Of a DNA stretch of 64,000 nt, positions 1 through 12,815 are shown one piece after another. Origin of the DNA: Ianthella basta (taxonomy: Eukaryota; Porifera; Demospongiae; Verongiida; Ianthellidae); assembly GCA_964019415.1 (NCBI GenBank), contig OZ025889.1, positions 3,999,899 through 4,063,898 of the forward strand, read 5' to 3'. A program made the position numbers and the translations under genes. The notes under the pieces are model-generated. The model searched no databases, had not been told where the DNA came from, and saw nothing but the letters and a program-made list of their open reading frames with translations. How positions within the stretch are numbered: the first letter of the stretch is position 1; the number at the start of each line of letters is the position of its first letter.

Positions 1-206
1 GATGCTTGAAATATGTATCAGGTCCACTTGGTTGAGGTCTTTGCTTGGACAACAAGCCCATGAACATGGATTTCCTGTTCTATATGACAATGAACTAATT
101 TCCTAGTTGAGAACAAAGGGATATTCCACAAGCCTATGACATCACACATACAATATGAAGGCTGAAACACCCTTAGAAAACAAATCACAGCAACCATACA
201 GCGAAG
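1..206. other. Upstream flank of receptor gene 1
   Basis: No gene is supported here. The stretch is the 5' flank and probable promoter or 5'UTR of the receptor gene starting at 207. I see no TATA box of good quality and none of the GCG-TAAACGCCCAG block found before the RTK-type loci. Confidence 0.4.
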
Positions 207-3200
207 ATGGCACAACTAAGCATTTCTTCACTCTGCCTGCGATTGTGCTTTTTAGTGGTTGCTATTTCTCAGGTCCACAGCCAAGGTGAGCGGGAGAATG
301 CCATATCGTATGATTCACACACTCGTGGTAAAGCCACTCCTCAGTGTAACTTAATTTACATAAATATTATGTAGTTAGCTATTACAGCATATATATTCAA
401 GTAGGGCCATAAGGTCCACCCATGCAGTTCACCAGAGTATAGCTGAACAGCTATGACGCACGTGTCTATTGATACGTACGCGCATTGTCTGTTTCATTCG
501 CTCTCATGGTACTGATTCTGCAATGCTCAAATTCTCCAGCACGCATGTGTGTAGCCTGCACATTTGGTATTTGCTCTTTCAATGCTTGCTGCTGTCATTC
601 TTGCTTCCTTCGTTTCCCTTTGGTTGTCAGATATTGACAGCTGCCTGGGCCCTGGATTCACACAGACACTTCCTTCCCAAGACGAGCTATCTCAGTACTC
701 GACAACTATACTCCAACCTGGCAACAGGGTCATTTACACCACGCTCAGCTTTAGATGCAATGGAACATTAGAGTCACTATTCATCCCCTCTCAAGTAAGA
801 GGCAGTGACTACCAATGGGTGGACAACTTTCTAGAACCTCGTCCTTCCATCTGGAGATTTAATGGAAATAATTACCGCAGCATTTTTGAAAGTGACAAAA
901 GGCAGCGCATTGTTGGTGCTCCAGGAACTATTGGTACTGGTCAGGATATTCAGATAGGCCCTAACACGGTACTGTCATTCAATTTTACTGTAATGCTCGG
1001 AGTAACCATTGAACCAGGAGATATCCTTGGTCTCAGGGCCATGAATTATTCCAGAAAGGCCAGTTTGACTCCGGTAATCGAGCACTTACCCCTCCTCTAT
1101 AAACCTGGTCCTGCTCCTGGTGACTTGACACCCATCATCATTGCCAACTTTGCTTCTACCAGTAGGCCACACATGGGTGAGTGTGTGGGAGTACCTTAGC
1201 TATTGAAGTACGTATGTAACTATAGTCTAAATGTTGGTCTGCGTGACCATAGCACTCACTGAAGTCTCATGCTAGTACTGTTAGTTAAGTGATCTTGGTT
1301 ATTCTCAAACTGCCTATTTTACAAAACTGTGCCTCTAATTTGCTATTAGTTTAAATTGATCATAAGCACATCAGTAATGTCTGCACGACATTTGATCACA
1401 TGCACATTCATTTTACCATAAATTGGTTTCATTGGGCAATCCAGGAGATTATGAAAGTGGTGCATGCTGTTTCTTTAATGTGTACAATTGTATAAAATTA
1501 TGCTCACTCTATTAATTACTATGCTTTCATTTTGTGCTAATTTAATTTAGCACACTACGTTGAATGCTTTTGAAATTGAAAAGTTTGAATGCGAATACAA
1601 GCCAAATTAGGGTGAGAACTGACATTGACGGTCCATGCAGAGGTGGATACGGTGCCCAGTAATTCTATTTTGAAATAGTCAAAGTGCAGGGTCAATGTGT
1701 AGGATTCCATATACTGAAGGCAGACTGCGCATGTCTGTGCGCAGTCCAGCAGTCATAATTGCAATTATTAGGAGGGAGATCTGTGCAATAGGAAACGGCG
1801 ATACAGGAATAAAGTGAGGCCTTCTCAGCTGGCTCAGGCATCAGAAAGGGTTGGTTCTCTAATACTAGCTTCACAACAGGGTTGAAAACCTTGCCGACGT
1901 TTCGACCAGATGCTCTGGTCATCTTCGCCCTGAAGAAGACCAGAGCATCTGGTCGAAACGTCGGCAAGGTTTTCAACCCTGTTGTGAAGCTGGTATTAGA
2001 GAACCAACCCTTTCTGATACAGGAATAGCAGTCCTCTCTTATCAAAGAATTAACAGTTTGGATATAGCTACTCTCTGTGTACGTATCTACGCCCTCAAGT
2101 ATTGAAGGAATGTTGGCTCATTTACAGCAAAGTGGCCTAGATGGACCACCAGTCCAATAACGTCTTCTGTATCACTCACCTCTCACCTGTTATTTTGAAC
2201 TATTCCACATTCTCACTGTTTGAGTGTACTCTGAAAAGCATACTGTGTTTGAAGTTGTATCATTAGCACATAAGTTCATTACACATAGAAATTGTTGGTG
2301 GCAAATTCCAGGATCTCTAACAATGCAGCTCAAGTGAAAGACTGCACGTAGTGAGAGGAGAAATTACAAGGCCATAGAGGCCTTAACCTAGGACCTACAC
2401 CCTATTGAAGAGTTTCAGGCATCAAGCCACCTGTCTCAAAGATGACTATAAATTTAGCCTCAGACACAGCTAATTTCCCACCTCTCGCTACATCCGTGCC
2501 TTGTGAATAGTAAAGTTGAAGTGATAAGTTTGATACAGATGCATACATAATGGCTTGCAAAATGAATAAATGTAGTTAGAAGATATTGCTATGTTTCTCC
2601 TACATGGTTGATAGAATTCCTGCATTCAGTTTTTCACCTTGACTGTAATATATATGTATACAGTGCAAGTTGTGATGTAAATATTATGTATAGTTGTTTG
2701 CGCGATACGTAAAATCATGTCTCCCACTGCTTTGTTTACCCTTCTTATAGTTGAAACAGATTCAGCTCTTTCTTCAGCCTTGGACAACAGCACTAAGCAG
2801 AGTAAGTTTATGGAGTTCATTAAAGAGTTTGATTGTTTACACAGAACAGACAGAGATGCTATCGCCAGAGCTATAAGTATCATGTCTATTTGCCTATATC
2901 ATGAGTTTCATATCTGTAGATTAATTATTGCTTTTCTGGTCATTTCACAGGTATCATCATAGCAATTGTTTGTCAGGTTGAAGTGGTAGTTGTGGCCATA
3001 GTAACTGCAGTAATAATGTATGCTGTCATAAGGGTTGTCAAGCATAAGCCTGTTATGAGAGGTGATGATGATCAGGGCAGAAGTCAGAACAATGCCGAAC
3101 TTGATCAAGACAGTAGTCATGTCTATGAACCTGTTGGTGTTCGTGCTTGTAATCGAGACTACGTGGACTTTCAGCCTTCTTCAGATCATGAGACAATGCC

Positions 3201-3213
3201 AGAGTATTTGTAG
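207..3213 (+). CDS. Short-tail membrane receptor 1 (signal peptide, ectodomain, TM, tyrosine tail)
   Basis: Four exons: 207-285 (signal peptide, MAQLSISSLCLRLCFLVVA), 631-1176 (ectodomain), 2751-2801 (17-residue stalk), 2951-3213 (TM and tail). Splice sites are GT-AG and all introns phase 1; the sum is 939 nt, 312 aa plus stop. The ectodomain opens with [12 protein letters not shown], has FRCNGTLESL about 45 residues later (two conserved Cys; NGT is a possible N-glycan site), FNFTVML, and closes with [11 protein letters not shown]. The last exon gives a hydrophobic segment around IVCQVEVVVVAIVTAVIMY and a basic stop-transfer, then a tail with VYEPVGV and a terminal MPEYL. There is no kinase. 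Function is inferred: a cell-surface receptor that signals through phosphotyrosine adaptors or another receptor's kinase. The ectodomain matches no family I can name. The 1.57 kb intron 2 holds a hairpin element at 1841-2016. Confidence 0.8.
1800..2027. mobile_element. Palindromic insertion with hammerhead-like core and 12 bp target duplication
   Basis: A near-perfect inverted repeat (arms about 1841-1920 and 1937-2016) lies in intron 2 of receptor 1. It is flanked by direct repeats GATACAGGAATA at 1800-1811 and 2016-2027. Each arm carries GACCAGA-GCA-TCTGGTC followed by GAAACGTC, and on the + strand CTGAAGA precedes this stem, recalling the CUGANGA / stem II / GAAA core of hammerhead ribozymes. 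Such motifs are known from Penelope-like elements and related retroelements, so this is probably a short relic of one; the family assignment is inference. Confidence 0.5.
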
Positions 3214-3605
3214 CTACATGAAGGAATAATGGAGCTGCTGCCCTATAGTGCATTATTGAGCTGTACATTGGTTTTCACAATATGGTATGCTCAGAGCATA
3301 TGTTTATTACGTTGCACATAATTATGCTTGCAGAAAATTACATGGTTATACAACTTACAGCTATAAATGTTTGTGAGTTACAGCAGACATTATTACTCAG
3401 AATTTCTAATCAATTAATGGATGAGGGGTTTTGTGCATCAAGACATGTTTAGTCATATGCATGAAGCTGTAGTGTTGAATGCTTGTTCAAACTTTCATAG
3501 ATGACTGTCACTTGCAAGTATATCATAATGGATGGTATGGCCTTGTCCCAGGTCCTATTGAATGCATTATATGGGAGGGATGCAAACGCAAAGTACAGTA
3601 ATCAT

Positions 3606-3611
3606 AATAAA
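3606..3611 (+). other. Possible polyadenylation signal of receptor gene 1
   Basis: AATAAA lies about 390 bases after the stop codon of receptor 1. It is the first canonical hexamer seen downstream, but a 3'UTR of that length is only inferred. Confidence 0.35.
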
Positions 3612-4140
3612 CCGTATAGTTCCTAACAACTAATGAAGAACTATATATAGCTAATATGTATAGACACGCCTTGCCCTTGAATGGCTCCCCTTCTGTAATC
3701 TGCTCCAGAAATCTACTTGCTCATTCAATGCAATTACCATAATGCGTACCTTAATTGACAACATACACCCTACCAGCATAGAAATCTCTTTGTCATGCCA
3801 CGTGATGCAAAATTACTGTGCCGAGAAGTGAAAGTGCTGTGAATGGACTGATATATTCAGCTAAACTGGGGAGGCACCTGAATAATGCATTATAACATTC
3901 TAGTAGCATACTGCTTTGCCTGAAGCCCAAGCATTTCCAAATAATACTGTATAGAGCCCATCCAGTTACATATAATAAAAACGGAAGTAGCAGCTGAACC
4001 GGTACAGTATATTAAATTGGTACAAATATGCATGCTGGTTAAAGGATGATTTTAGTATGGGAGGCAGCCTCTAAAAGCGCAAGTTAAAAAGTGTGCCTAT
4101 AACTGCATGTAAACAGGAAACGAGGTCATAAAGAGTTACG
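3612..4140. other. Intergenic stretch between receptors 1 and 2
   Basis: I see no coding exon, RNA gene or repeat of note. The last 100 bases are presumably the promoter and 5'UTR of receptor 2. Confidence 0.4.
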
Positions 4141-6645
4141 ATGCCAGGTCTAAGTAGCCAGTGCCTCCTTCTGCGATTGTGGAGTGTATTACTCGCCACT
4201 TCTCTGTCCCATAGCCAAAGTGAGTTGGGAATATCACAGCATGCATAATAATACTATATCGTCATCAGCATCACTATGAGTATGTCATATTTAGGGGCAC
4301 GGAAGAGGAGTGACTGCCCGTGGGCGCCGTAGATCAGTGGCAGAGCAATGTCATTTTAAGCCACAGGCCCTGAGTTCGACTACCAGCGACACCACCTTTC
4401 TTTCGTATCCTTTCGCCCATTCCATATGCATCAGTGTGTCTTTTGATTAAAGACTGTACGTTTTATGTAATTACTATCGGTCAGCAGATCACAGGAGTCC
4501 CGTCATTCGGCCGGCTCCTGACTGCTGCATGCAATATTACTCATGGTTACTCCTCATCAGATACTGTTTATGCATTCTATCATAAACCCCGGACCATTTT
4601 TGTCTGCCACAGCATGCAACGCGTACGCATGCCAATGCAACGTACACGTTGTCCTCAGCGTTTGTACTCAAATAGGAGATGATCGATGTACAGATGAAAT
4701 TTAACTATGCAAAGTGAGCTATACGGACACTTGTGGAACAATGGGCTTATGAGGGGAAGAGCTAGCTACATTCTACCAATTTCTAAGATGTGACTAACGT
4801 GTACCCATGCAAGTTAGAATTCACCTAAGACTATTGTTAGGTACTAAGGTGGCCTAGCTAGCGGAGATGCTCTCACTACAACTGCTGACGAAAGATGGAG
4901 GTGTCTGTGCCAAGCCAGACTAATTCTATCTTAGACTGCCACGGTCCTTGTACTCAGCCAGACTGTATCTCAAACCAATCAATCCTTCTACATATCATGC
5001 TTGTGCAGCATACAGTTTTGGTGATTATATTTCTAACTTGTACTCTACTGTCACTCTTACCTCCTTAATTTTCTTTCCTTCCAATGTCAGCCATTGGCAG
5101 CTGTCTAGGCCCTGGATTCACCCAGACACTCCCTCCCCAAGATGAGCTGTCTCAGTACTCAACAACGGTACTCCAACCGGGTGACAGAGTAATCTACACT
5201 ACGCTCAACTTTAGATGCAATGGAACATTAGAGTCACTAACCATTCCCTCTCAAGTTAGAGAAAGTGTCTACCCACACGTGGATGACAAGCTAGAGCCTC
5301 GTCCCTCCATATGGAGGGTCAATGGGAATAAATACCACCGCATTTATGAAAGTGATGCAATTCAGAGCACACGGGGTGCTCCTGGTACTACTCGTAATGG
5401 GCAAGATGTTCAGCTAGGCCCTAATGTGGTACTATCATTCAATCTTACTGTTATGCTACAAATGGACATTCAAGCAGGAGATGTGCTTGGATTTCAAGTA
5501 GTAAATGAAAGAGTGGAGAATGGGACTTCACACATTGAGCACTTACCCCTTTTGTACAAACCTGGTCCCACTCCTGATAGCTTCACACCTGTCATCATTG
5601 CCAACTTTGTGCCAACCAGTGAGTCAACCACAAATGGGTTTATAATTAACAATGAGTCAATGGCTAACATTTAATTCCACATGTCTGGATTACCAGTCAC
5701 AAAGCTTCCTTGAATTAAAATTGCCACACACATTTGCTCAGTTAGTGCTCCAGATACTGTTGAAGGCATGGCTTACTTACGATGTAGCACATTAGTGATC
5801 AATACATGGATTGAGTCTGCGTTGTTCAGATTTGCTATTTTCTTTTGGACCACTTGTTAGTGCGTATGTTATTATGACTTGCAACCATTTGCTTATGTGT
5901 TCTTTATAGGTGATGCAGACTCAACTCGTTCTTCTGCAAATGGGACAGATTTGGACCGTACCTTGCTCATACTTATAGGTATGTATGGACAGGGTTTGTG
6001 AAAGGGACGCGTTGTTAGTGATAGAGATGCCACCACCATATTCAGGTCTTTTAGAGATATAGCACATGCAGTCAAAACTGACTGATACCATGCCCTCTTT
6101 ATCTCCGTGGAAATATACCATAAATTGGTGAGAGTCATCAGCTTCGACGCATGTAAAAGTCTATCGGTTTGTGGTGGTATGGTAGTGAGGATGGGTGAGT
6201 GGAGGTGGGGCTTCAGCAACACCATTAAGAATTGAATGGCTGCAGCTGTGTGTGCACCAGACGTAGCACACTGCTTTGTAAATAGCAAATTCATTGACAC
6301 AATTGTACATAATTGTGTGGAGCTTGAGAAGGAATTTAGCATAATCTTGTTTTGATTATGTTTGTTTTCTGTTATTTCACAGGCAGTATCATTGCAGTTG
6401 TGTGTCAAGTTGAAGTGGTAGTCACTGTCGTGGTGACTGGGCTAATTGTATACTTTGTTACTAAAAGGGCTGCTAAACAGAAGACCGCTCGGAGTCAAGA
6501 CAGAAGTGGGAACACTAAAGAGTTGCGTCCAGCAAAGACAGACAATTTGCCTGACTATAAATATGTTGGTCGTGGTGCTTCAACTGGTGAGGATGTGGAG
6601 CTGAAGCCTTCTCCAGCTTACCAGACGGTGCCAGAGTATTATTAA
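4141..6645 (+). CDS. Short-tail membrane receptor 2
   Basis: Exons: 4141-4219 (signal peptide ending SLSHSQ), 5091-5618 (ectodomain), 5910-5978 (stalk), 6383-6645 (TM and tail). The total is 939 nt, 312 aa, and every intron is phase 1. The ectodomain starts [20 protein letters not shown], has FRCNGTLESLTIPSQ and FNLTVML, and ends [18 protein letters not shown]. The TM region is SIIAVVCQVEVVVTVVVTG and so on, followed by the basic TKRAAKQK. The tail has YKYVGRG, then EDVELKPSPAYQTVPEYY. The two YxxV motifs are candidate SH2-binding sites. Reading on past the ectodomain donor at 5619 gives 18 more codons before a stop, so intron retention would yield a soluble form (inference). The last exon is almost the same as that of receptor 3. 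Confidence 0.82.
4322..4394 (+). repeat. tRNA-like sequence (possible tRNA-derived SINE relic)
   Basis: The stretch has an A-box-like TAGATCAGTGG and a B-box-like AGTTCGACTACC at tRNA spacing, plus a terminal ACCA. The D and anticodon stems pair poorly, so it is unlikely to be a working tRNA. It lies in intron 1 of receptor 2. A tRNA pseudogene or SINE head is the likely explanation. Confidence 0.35.
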
Positions 6646-6798
6646 AAGCAGACCGGGAATTGGCATCATTATTCAAACGAATAACAATAATATTATACTA
6701 GTATGTGTATCAACTGACTCTTCTAAATGTCTAATCATAAACTTGTAAGCTTCTATATTATTTGTTAATTCTAGGTAGTCACTGGAGCTACTGTAGCC

Positions 6799-6804
6799 AA
6801 TAAA
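6799..6804 (+). other. Possible polyadenylation signal of receptor gene 2
   Basis: AATAAA about 155 bases after the stop codon of receptor 2. Confidence 0.45.
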
Positions 6805-8407
6805 TTTGTATCCCTCACATGCGCTGAGATATTGTCCACCCACTGTCAATGTTGTGCCATTTAAGACATAATTTACAAGCTTTCATGCAAGATTAAAATT
6901 CCTACTTCATGCTGTGCATCACGAGTATTAGTATAGTCTATGAGTAAGTGCAGCCCTTGGATACGTTCGTTCTGTGCATGTTGTGTCACCAGCTGTGTGT
7001 CTGTGTGCTGGCCATCAATGGTAATGTGACTGTTTCCATTTGGATGACTGGCGGTGTGGATAGCAGCAGTTGCAAGAAAGTTCTGATATTGTTTGCACTA
7101 TCTGGCTTAGACCTCTGCCATATATATATACTATTATGTATTTGGACACAGTGCGTCCAAATACACAATTACCTAATAGTATAATAATGTCTAGTTCATA
7201 TCATGAGTCAACAGTAAACATCACTCTTCAAATGACTTATACATATGGGTGGCATGGGTGAAAGGCAACACATGTCACAGGCAACTATTCATGAGCATTA
7301 GCTCGATGCAAAATACACAGAACAAGTTTTGCATTGTCACGTAAGAAGGATAAGGTATGGCAACTGTAGAGGTAGACATTCTCATGACATTATTACCCAG
7401 AGACTGCACGTTTCTACTGTCCTGTATACGAATGTGCCAACCCCAAACATAGAAATATCTGAGGGTACACTCTGCTATGTAAAGAAGCCCACATACTTTC
7501 AGTTTCATCACTCTTCATTCAACGTTCAATTGCTTTGACTCCATGAAGGAAACCTTCCATCTCAATTCACTGCTCAGAACCACAGTAAGCGTGGCATGAT
7601 CACACACAACCCACAACCCATAGGCATTCATCTCACATGACTGTTGGACAGTGGTATATGTGCAGGTGTACTTGCAGCTACAAAATTTGTTTGCATATAT
7701 GCATGTGTTGTTGATCTCCTCACATGAGGGATGCGTGAAAGACGTATTTGATGCCTGTTGCTGAGGGATTAGCTCTTGTAGCTGGTAAAGTTAAGACAAT
7801 GCTGAACGTGAACAGTGTGCTGGGAGAAGGGTGACAGCTCACAAGGGAAGACACTATTCATTAAGTTTATCATAGTAAATATGGTCCTTGGAGCACGTGA
7901 CGGTACTCACTGGAGAAAGATCATACAATATCCAAAGGGACGAGCTATGGAATAAATGCATGTTAACACACATACTATGACTATATACAGTATGAAGATA
8001 GAAGAGTACCAATAACAGCAATTTCAACACAGCGACAATGACACTGAATCTCTGGGGCATGCATTACGGAGAATGACTGGCTAGAACTTAAAGTGCTGGT
8101 AATGGACTGAACTTCACAAGCTGGGAATGTAGCCAAAGCATACAACATAATACAATTATGGAGTTAACTGAAGCCATGCAGGCAATTCCTGGATAATTAT
8201 ATATAATTGGATTAGCTTCATTGACATTACCTTGCTTACTATTCAGAGCCCAGTCTACATGTAAATGGATGTAACCACAGGACTGATTCACTATACAGCT
8301 ATTACGAATATTCACCATATTGCCTTATTAGGCACTGACCCTAGCATGCATGTAAACGGATGTAAGAGGCATGAACTGCAGAACTTTGCAGTATATACTA
8401 TGAGAAT
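6805..8407. other. Intergenic stretch between receptors 2 and 3
   Basis: No coding exon can be supported. A short hairpin sits near 7138-7165 (GTATTTGGAC, spacer, GTCCAAATAC), probably a trace of a small DNA transposon. The rest looks like unique AT-rich DNA. Confidence 0.4.
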
Positions 8408-11164
8408 ATGGCACATCTAAGCAGTCCTTGCTTTTTTCTGCAATTGTATTGCTTACTGCTCACCACTTCCCCATCCAACGGCCAAAGTAAGTTAGAACAG
8501 CCACATTGAGGGTGTCCATAGGCTGTACCCAGGCACTAGATGACAGATTTATGGACTACCTTGGCAGGAGGCACGTACTGCATGTTGTAACTATGTAGTA
8601 TACGGTTCTGTGGATCATGTGCGGGGACATTTCGGCATTATCAATTGTGCAGAATCCTAACCTAAATACAGTGAAACCTGTCCATATCAGACAGCCACCT
8701 GTGAGCCAGCTCTAACTGACCTTTACAGAGAGGTAGCTAGTCTACAGAGGTAGATTACAATGCTCTAGCACTATGTGGGGCCAGGGAGGCTGGCTGTTTT
8801 AGAGAGGTGGTTAGACTATACTGTAATATAATTTATGCTTTGCATGTACATGTGTTAGTATAGATAGCTTTGCAATTGTGAAGCCCGCTACTAGTAATGT
8901 TACTCTTGCTTCCCTCACTCTCTGCTTCTCAGATAAATGTCTGGGCCCTGGATTCACCCGGGTAATCCCTCCTCAGAATGAGCAATCCCATTACTCAACA
9001 ACTGTACTCCAATCGGGCGACAGGGCAATCTACACCACACTCAGCTTTAGATGCAATGGAGTGTTAGAGTCACTAACCATTCCCTCTAAAATTAGAGGCA
9101 GTGTCTACCCATATGTGGACAACACTCTAGAACCTCGCCCTTCCATCTGGAGATTTAATGAGACTGGATTACATCTTGTTTTTGAAAGTTTTGCAAGCCT
9201 GACTACATTTAGTAGTGCCACTCGTGAGTTACAGCCCGAAGAAGTCCTTTCATTCAATTTTACTGTAGTGCTACAAATGAACATTCAGGCAGGAGATGTA
9301 CTGGGATTTCAAGCACTAATTTCCAGAAAGCCTCGAGAAGAGGTTACAGTGATTGAACACTTGCCCCTCCTGTATAAACCTGGTTCCACTCCTGGTAGCT
9401 ATATACCTGTCATCATTGCTAACTTTGAGCCTAAGAATGATGAGCCAGCCACAGGTGAGTTCAATTGATGCCTCCTACACACATGTTTGATGCTGACAAA
9501 AGTAGGTACACTGTCAGATGCATGCATGAGCACTGAGTTTATCTTGTGCACATATTTGCCTATGGGCTAATTATTGTGTGTTGCATGAAATAAATTACTT
9601 AATATAGATGAAACAACCTCTGAACCTCAAACCTCACCTCTGCCAACTACAATTACGACAGTGCCGGCTACAGATATCAGTGTTCCAAGTAAAGGCAAGT
9701 GTATTTGTCAGTGGAGTGCTGTCATATTGAAGGAGTTATTGCCATGATACTGAGCTAGCTCACAATGGCATGCATGGTATTTCAAAAGTTCATTGTCAGT
9801 TTAGAAACCTCTGATGAAATGCTAATATTGGAAAAGCAGCCTTTCTGCAATATTCTTTGAGCTTGTCCTGTGAGTGGGAGTTTGCAGGCGATTGTGGTGC
9901 CATAAATTGTAATGGTCAGTACATAGCTTACTGACTTAAATCATGATGCATAGCATGGAATTGAGCGGCATAGATGAACTTGACCTCAAAACTTACGTAT
10001 CAATACGTAATCATGAATGAATTGTGGAACAAATCGCTACATGTCATAATAGGCAATGATCAATACAATATAATTGCATAAAATTTCTATTCTAGCTACA
10101 TAGTTCAGAACATTAATATGCAGAATAAGCCAATATTCACCCTTTGAAGAGTTGCCAATTGGAGCCAGATTGGCTATCATACAAACTAGCTGTTAACGCA
10201 TATTAAATTTGTTATTATATCATTCTAGATCTACCCTCTCTCAACTGAATCTGTCTGCTCTTATATATAGATGATGAAGACTCAACTCTTTCTACTACAA
10301 ATGGGACAGGTTTGGACAACATTATCCTGATTGTAGGTATGTTTGAACAGGATTTGTGGAAGGGACATGCAGTTACTGATAGATATGCTACCACCATGTA
10401 TACAGGTCTTTAGTACAACAGTTAGAATTGACTGATACGCACCATGAAGTTCACTTGATTTGCTTTCTGTCTGTTGAAATATTGCATAATTGTATATAAC
10501 CAATATATAGGACATGAGTTTGCATAACACACGTAGGTGCCCAACATCTAGCAGTGGTGGGGTAGGTAGTGTTGGTGGTGGGGGGTTCAGACTAGTCTAT
10601 CATTACCCAGGCCCTATTTCCTTCATGTCTCCTATTGCACACTAGGGATGGCGCCATGATTTAAATTCCATACGAGAAGTGACCTGAGCAATGCTATATA
10701 CTAGGTTTAGACAATGTCTACTAATTATTTATACTATAGTGTTATAGTAGTACTCGCTTTACGTAATGGCATAGCAAAAAATGTAAAGATAGTGTGCACA
10801 TTGCATTATGTACAGTAACTAATTCACTGGCATCCTGTTGTCCTTGAGAAGTAATACACATGCATGCATTGTGGTTATGTTTGTTTCCTATCATTGCACA
10901 GGTAGTATCATTGCAGCTGTGTGTCAAGTTGAAGTGGTAGTCACTGCCATAATAACTGGACTGATTGTACACTTTGTTACTAAAAGGGCTGTGAAACAGA
11001 AGATCACTCAGGGTCAAGGCAGAAATGGGAACACTAAAAAGCTTTGTTTAGTAAGGAGAGAGAATATGCCTATATACGACTATGTTGGTCGTGGTGCTTC
11101 AACTGGTGAGGATGTGGAACTGCAGCCTTCTCCAGCTTACCAGACGGTGCCAGAGTATTATTAA
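8408..11164 (+). CDS. Short-tail membrane receptor 3 with extended Thr/Pro stalk
   Basis: Exons: 8408-8486 (signal peptide, MAHLSSPCFFLQLYCLLL), 8933-9454 (ectodomain), 9608-9688 (a 27-residue stalk rich in Thr and Pro, with LPTTITTVPATD), 10271-10336 (second stalk, DEDSTLSTTNGTGLDN), 10902-11164 (TM and tail). The total is 1011 nt, 336 aa, all introns phase 1. The ectodomain starts [20 protein letters not shown] and keeps FRCNGVLESL, FNFTVVL and [11 protein letters not shown]; it is a few residues shorter than its neighbours in the middle. The TM exon reads SIIAAVCQVEVVVTAIITG, and the tail has IYDYVGRG and PAYQTVPEYY. The extra Thr/Pro exon suggests an O-glycosylated spacer not seen in receptors 1 and 2. 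The role is inferred as a kinase-less surface receptor. Confidence 0.82.
8668..8825. mobile_element. Possible short TIR element (mariner-like MITE)
   Basis: The stretch runs from TACAGTGAAACCTGTC to TATACTGTAA, so ACAGT and ACTGT face each other next to TA dinucleotides. This is the form of a small Tc1/mariner-like element. It sits in intron 1 of receptor 3. The match is short and the call is tentative. Confidence 0.3.
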
Positions 11165-11408
11165 CAACATGCAGGCTGGAAATAGGTATCATCAGTCACA
11201 TTGCTTTATACCAGTATTAGGTGTATCAGTATGCAGACACGTGTAATAATATTTCCTAAACACATGTGAACATTTGTAGTATATTGATAGTTTATATTAG
11301 CATTAAAACACATGTACCATTGAGGCGATTGCTGTATGTTTTGGGTACAATCAACTTTTGACCTCTATTCCTGTGATCATCTTTTAACAATCAAGTTTTT
11401 GACACTAT

Positions 11409-12815
11409 ATGGAGGCTTGATGGTAATGAATACTGCTGCATTTTGAAGAGCAAGGCAGGGGACCAGCGGTGCTCCTGGTGCTACTAATACTGATCAGTCT
11501 GTTCAGCTAGACTACAATGTGCTACTAGCATTCAATTCTACTGTAATGCTACAATTAGGCATTCAAACTGATGATGTTCCGGATGTTGACTGGATGCCAT
11601 GTCTGTTGATAGGAATGAGCAATTGCCCCTCCTGTACAAACCTAGTCCCATTCCTGGAGATTTCACACCCATTGCCATTTTTATCACTTATGTCACCAAA
11701 TGACCCTATTCAGACGGTAACCTGAATTTAGCTGCACGTATGATTTGATGAGTCCAGACCTGGGGCCCACAGCTAATGACAGCACACTCTGTGCACTAGC
11801 TAGATGCTACTATTTTAAGGCATGTGATGCATGAGAATATGCAAGTAGCATGTTGCACGAGCTCCGGTAGACTCCTGCATATTTTTATGATGCCTTGATT
11901 TGTTCACACTAGCCAACATTCACAAACAATCTGAAATGTTTCAGCAATTTCATCTATACCTTCATCATTCACCTAGTGTATACAAATCCAAGCCTGTGTG
12001 AACTTCTTAGACACTCAGGCCTCTTCAGAAAAGAATTTCATGGAATATGTTTGGATGAGGTCCTTTTTACGTGAGTATACCTATTTATGTACATATGCCT
12101 TGGTAACTAAGCACTGCCTTGAATTTTACACTCACCTATAGCTACCTTAACAGTCTAACAGCTGAAGAAGGCCTTCTGGGCCGAAACGTTCTGTTAAATC
12201 ATTCCTGTCAAGTGAATTGGTCATTATTTCCCCCCCCTTGTGAATCTATGTCGTGGCAATGAGCCTAAATATCTAACTAAACAGGACTGGTAGAATTATT
12301 TACAAATATTATTATACATACTGTATTCTATTGCTGTAAATCACGTGCATTCACAGGAGATGACACCTACGAGTCACCAGCTGAAACATTGGAAGCAATA
12401 TTTGATCAGCTGTCAAAGGGCAAGTACCTTGAGATCCCTCTCTCTTCAGTGAAGAAACATGCTATGCTTGGTGAGGGTGAGTTTGGTGAGGTGTTCAAGG
12501 GAGAGTGGACCTCCCCAACAAAGACACTGACAGTGGCTCTGAAGTTACTCAAGTCTTCAGCCTCAGATGAGGAGAGGTTGAAGCTCCTCCAAGAGGCAGC
12601 CATCATGGGACAGTTCATTCACCCCCACATTGTCAGACTCTATGGAGTGGTCCCACTGTCAGTACCGGTATGACATAGTGAAAGTCTACAGGCTATTGGA
12701 ATGTATAAGGGGTCCATTCAATAATCTTAGGGACAATTGTTGCTTCATAGGTCATCATTGTGATGGAACTGCTGCAAGGAAATGATCTCAGTAGTCATCT
12801 GCAAGTGAGAAACCA
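11409..12815 (+). pseudogene. Relic RTK: decayed ectodomain exon plus kinase N-lobe and hinge exons
   Basis: The stretch 11409-11725 is a degraded ectodomain exon: its start is missing, the frame is disturbed, and it runs into a sequence matching that just after the ectodomain donor of the RTK-type loci. The stretch 12357-12669 matches the kinase N-lobe exon (glycine loop [12 protein letters not shown] lysine, [12 protein letters not shown]), but has one base fewer at its 5' edge than paralogues, so a phase 0 entry would be out of frame. The stretch 12751-12815 is a hinge exon (IVMELLQGNDLSSHLQ) quite unlike the other copies. No signal peptide, TM, catalytic-loop or C-lobe exon is found. The N-lobe body itself is open. 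It is most simply a host RTK pseudogene left by unequal exchange or deletion. Confidence 0.7.
12162..12190 (+). other. Hammerhead-like CTGAAGA...CCGAAAC motif
   Basis: The arrangement is CTGAAGA, a short GGCC stem, then GAAACGTT, as in the element at 1800-2027 and resembling a hammerhead ribozyme core. It is isolated from any coding remnant. It is probably a scrap of a Penelope-like element; activity is not implied. Confidence 0.3.

Noticed and set aside
4322-4394. Functional tRNA gene
   Set aside because: The A and B boxes are visible but the D and anticodon stems do not pair well; kept only as a tRNA-like relic.
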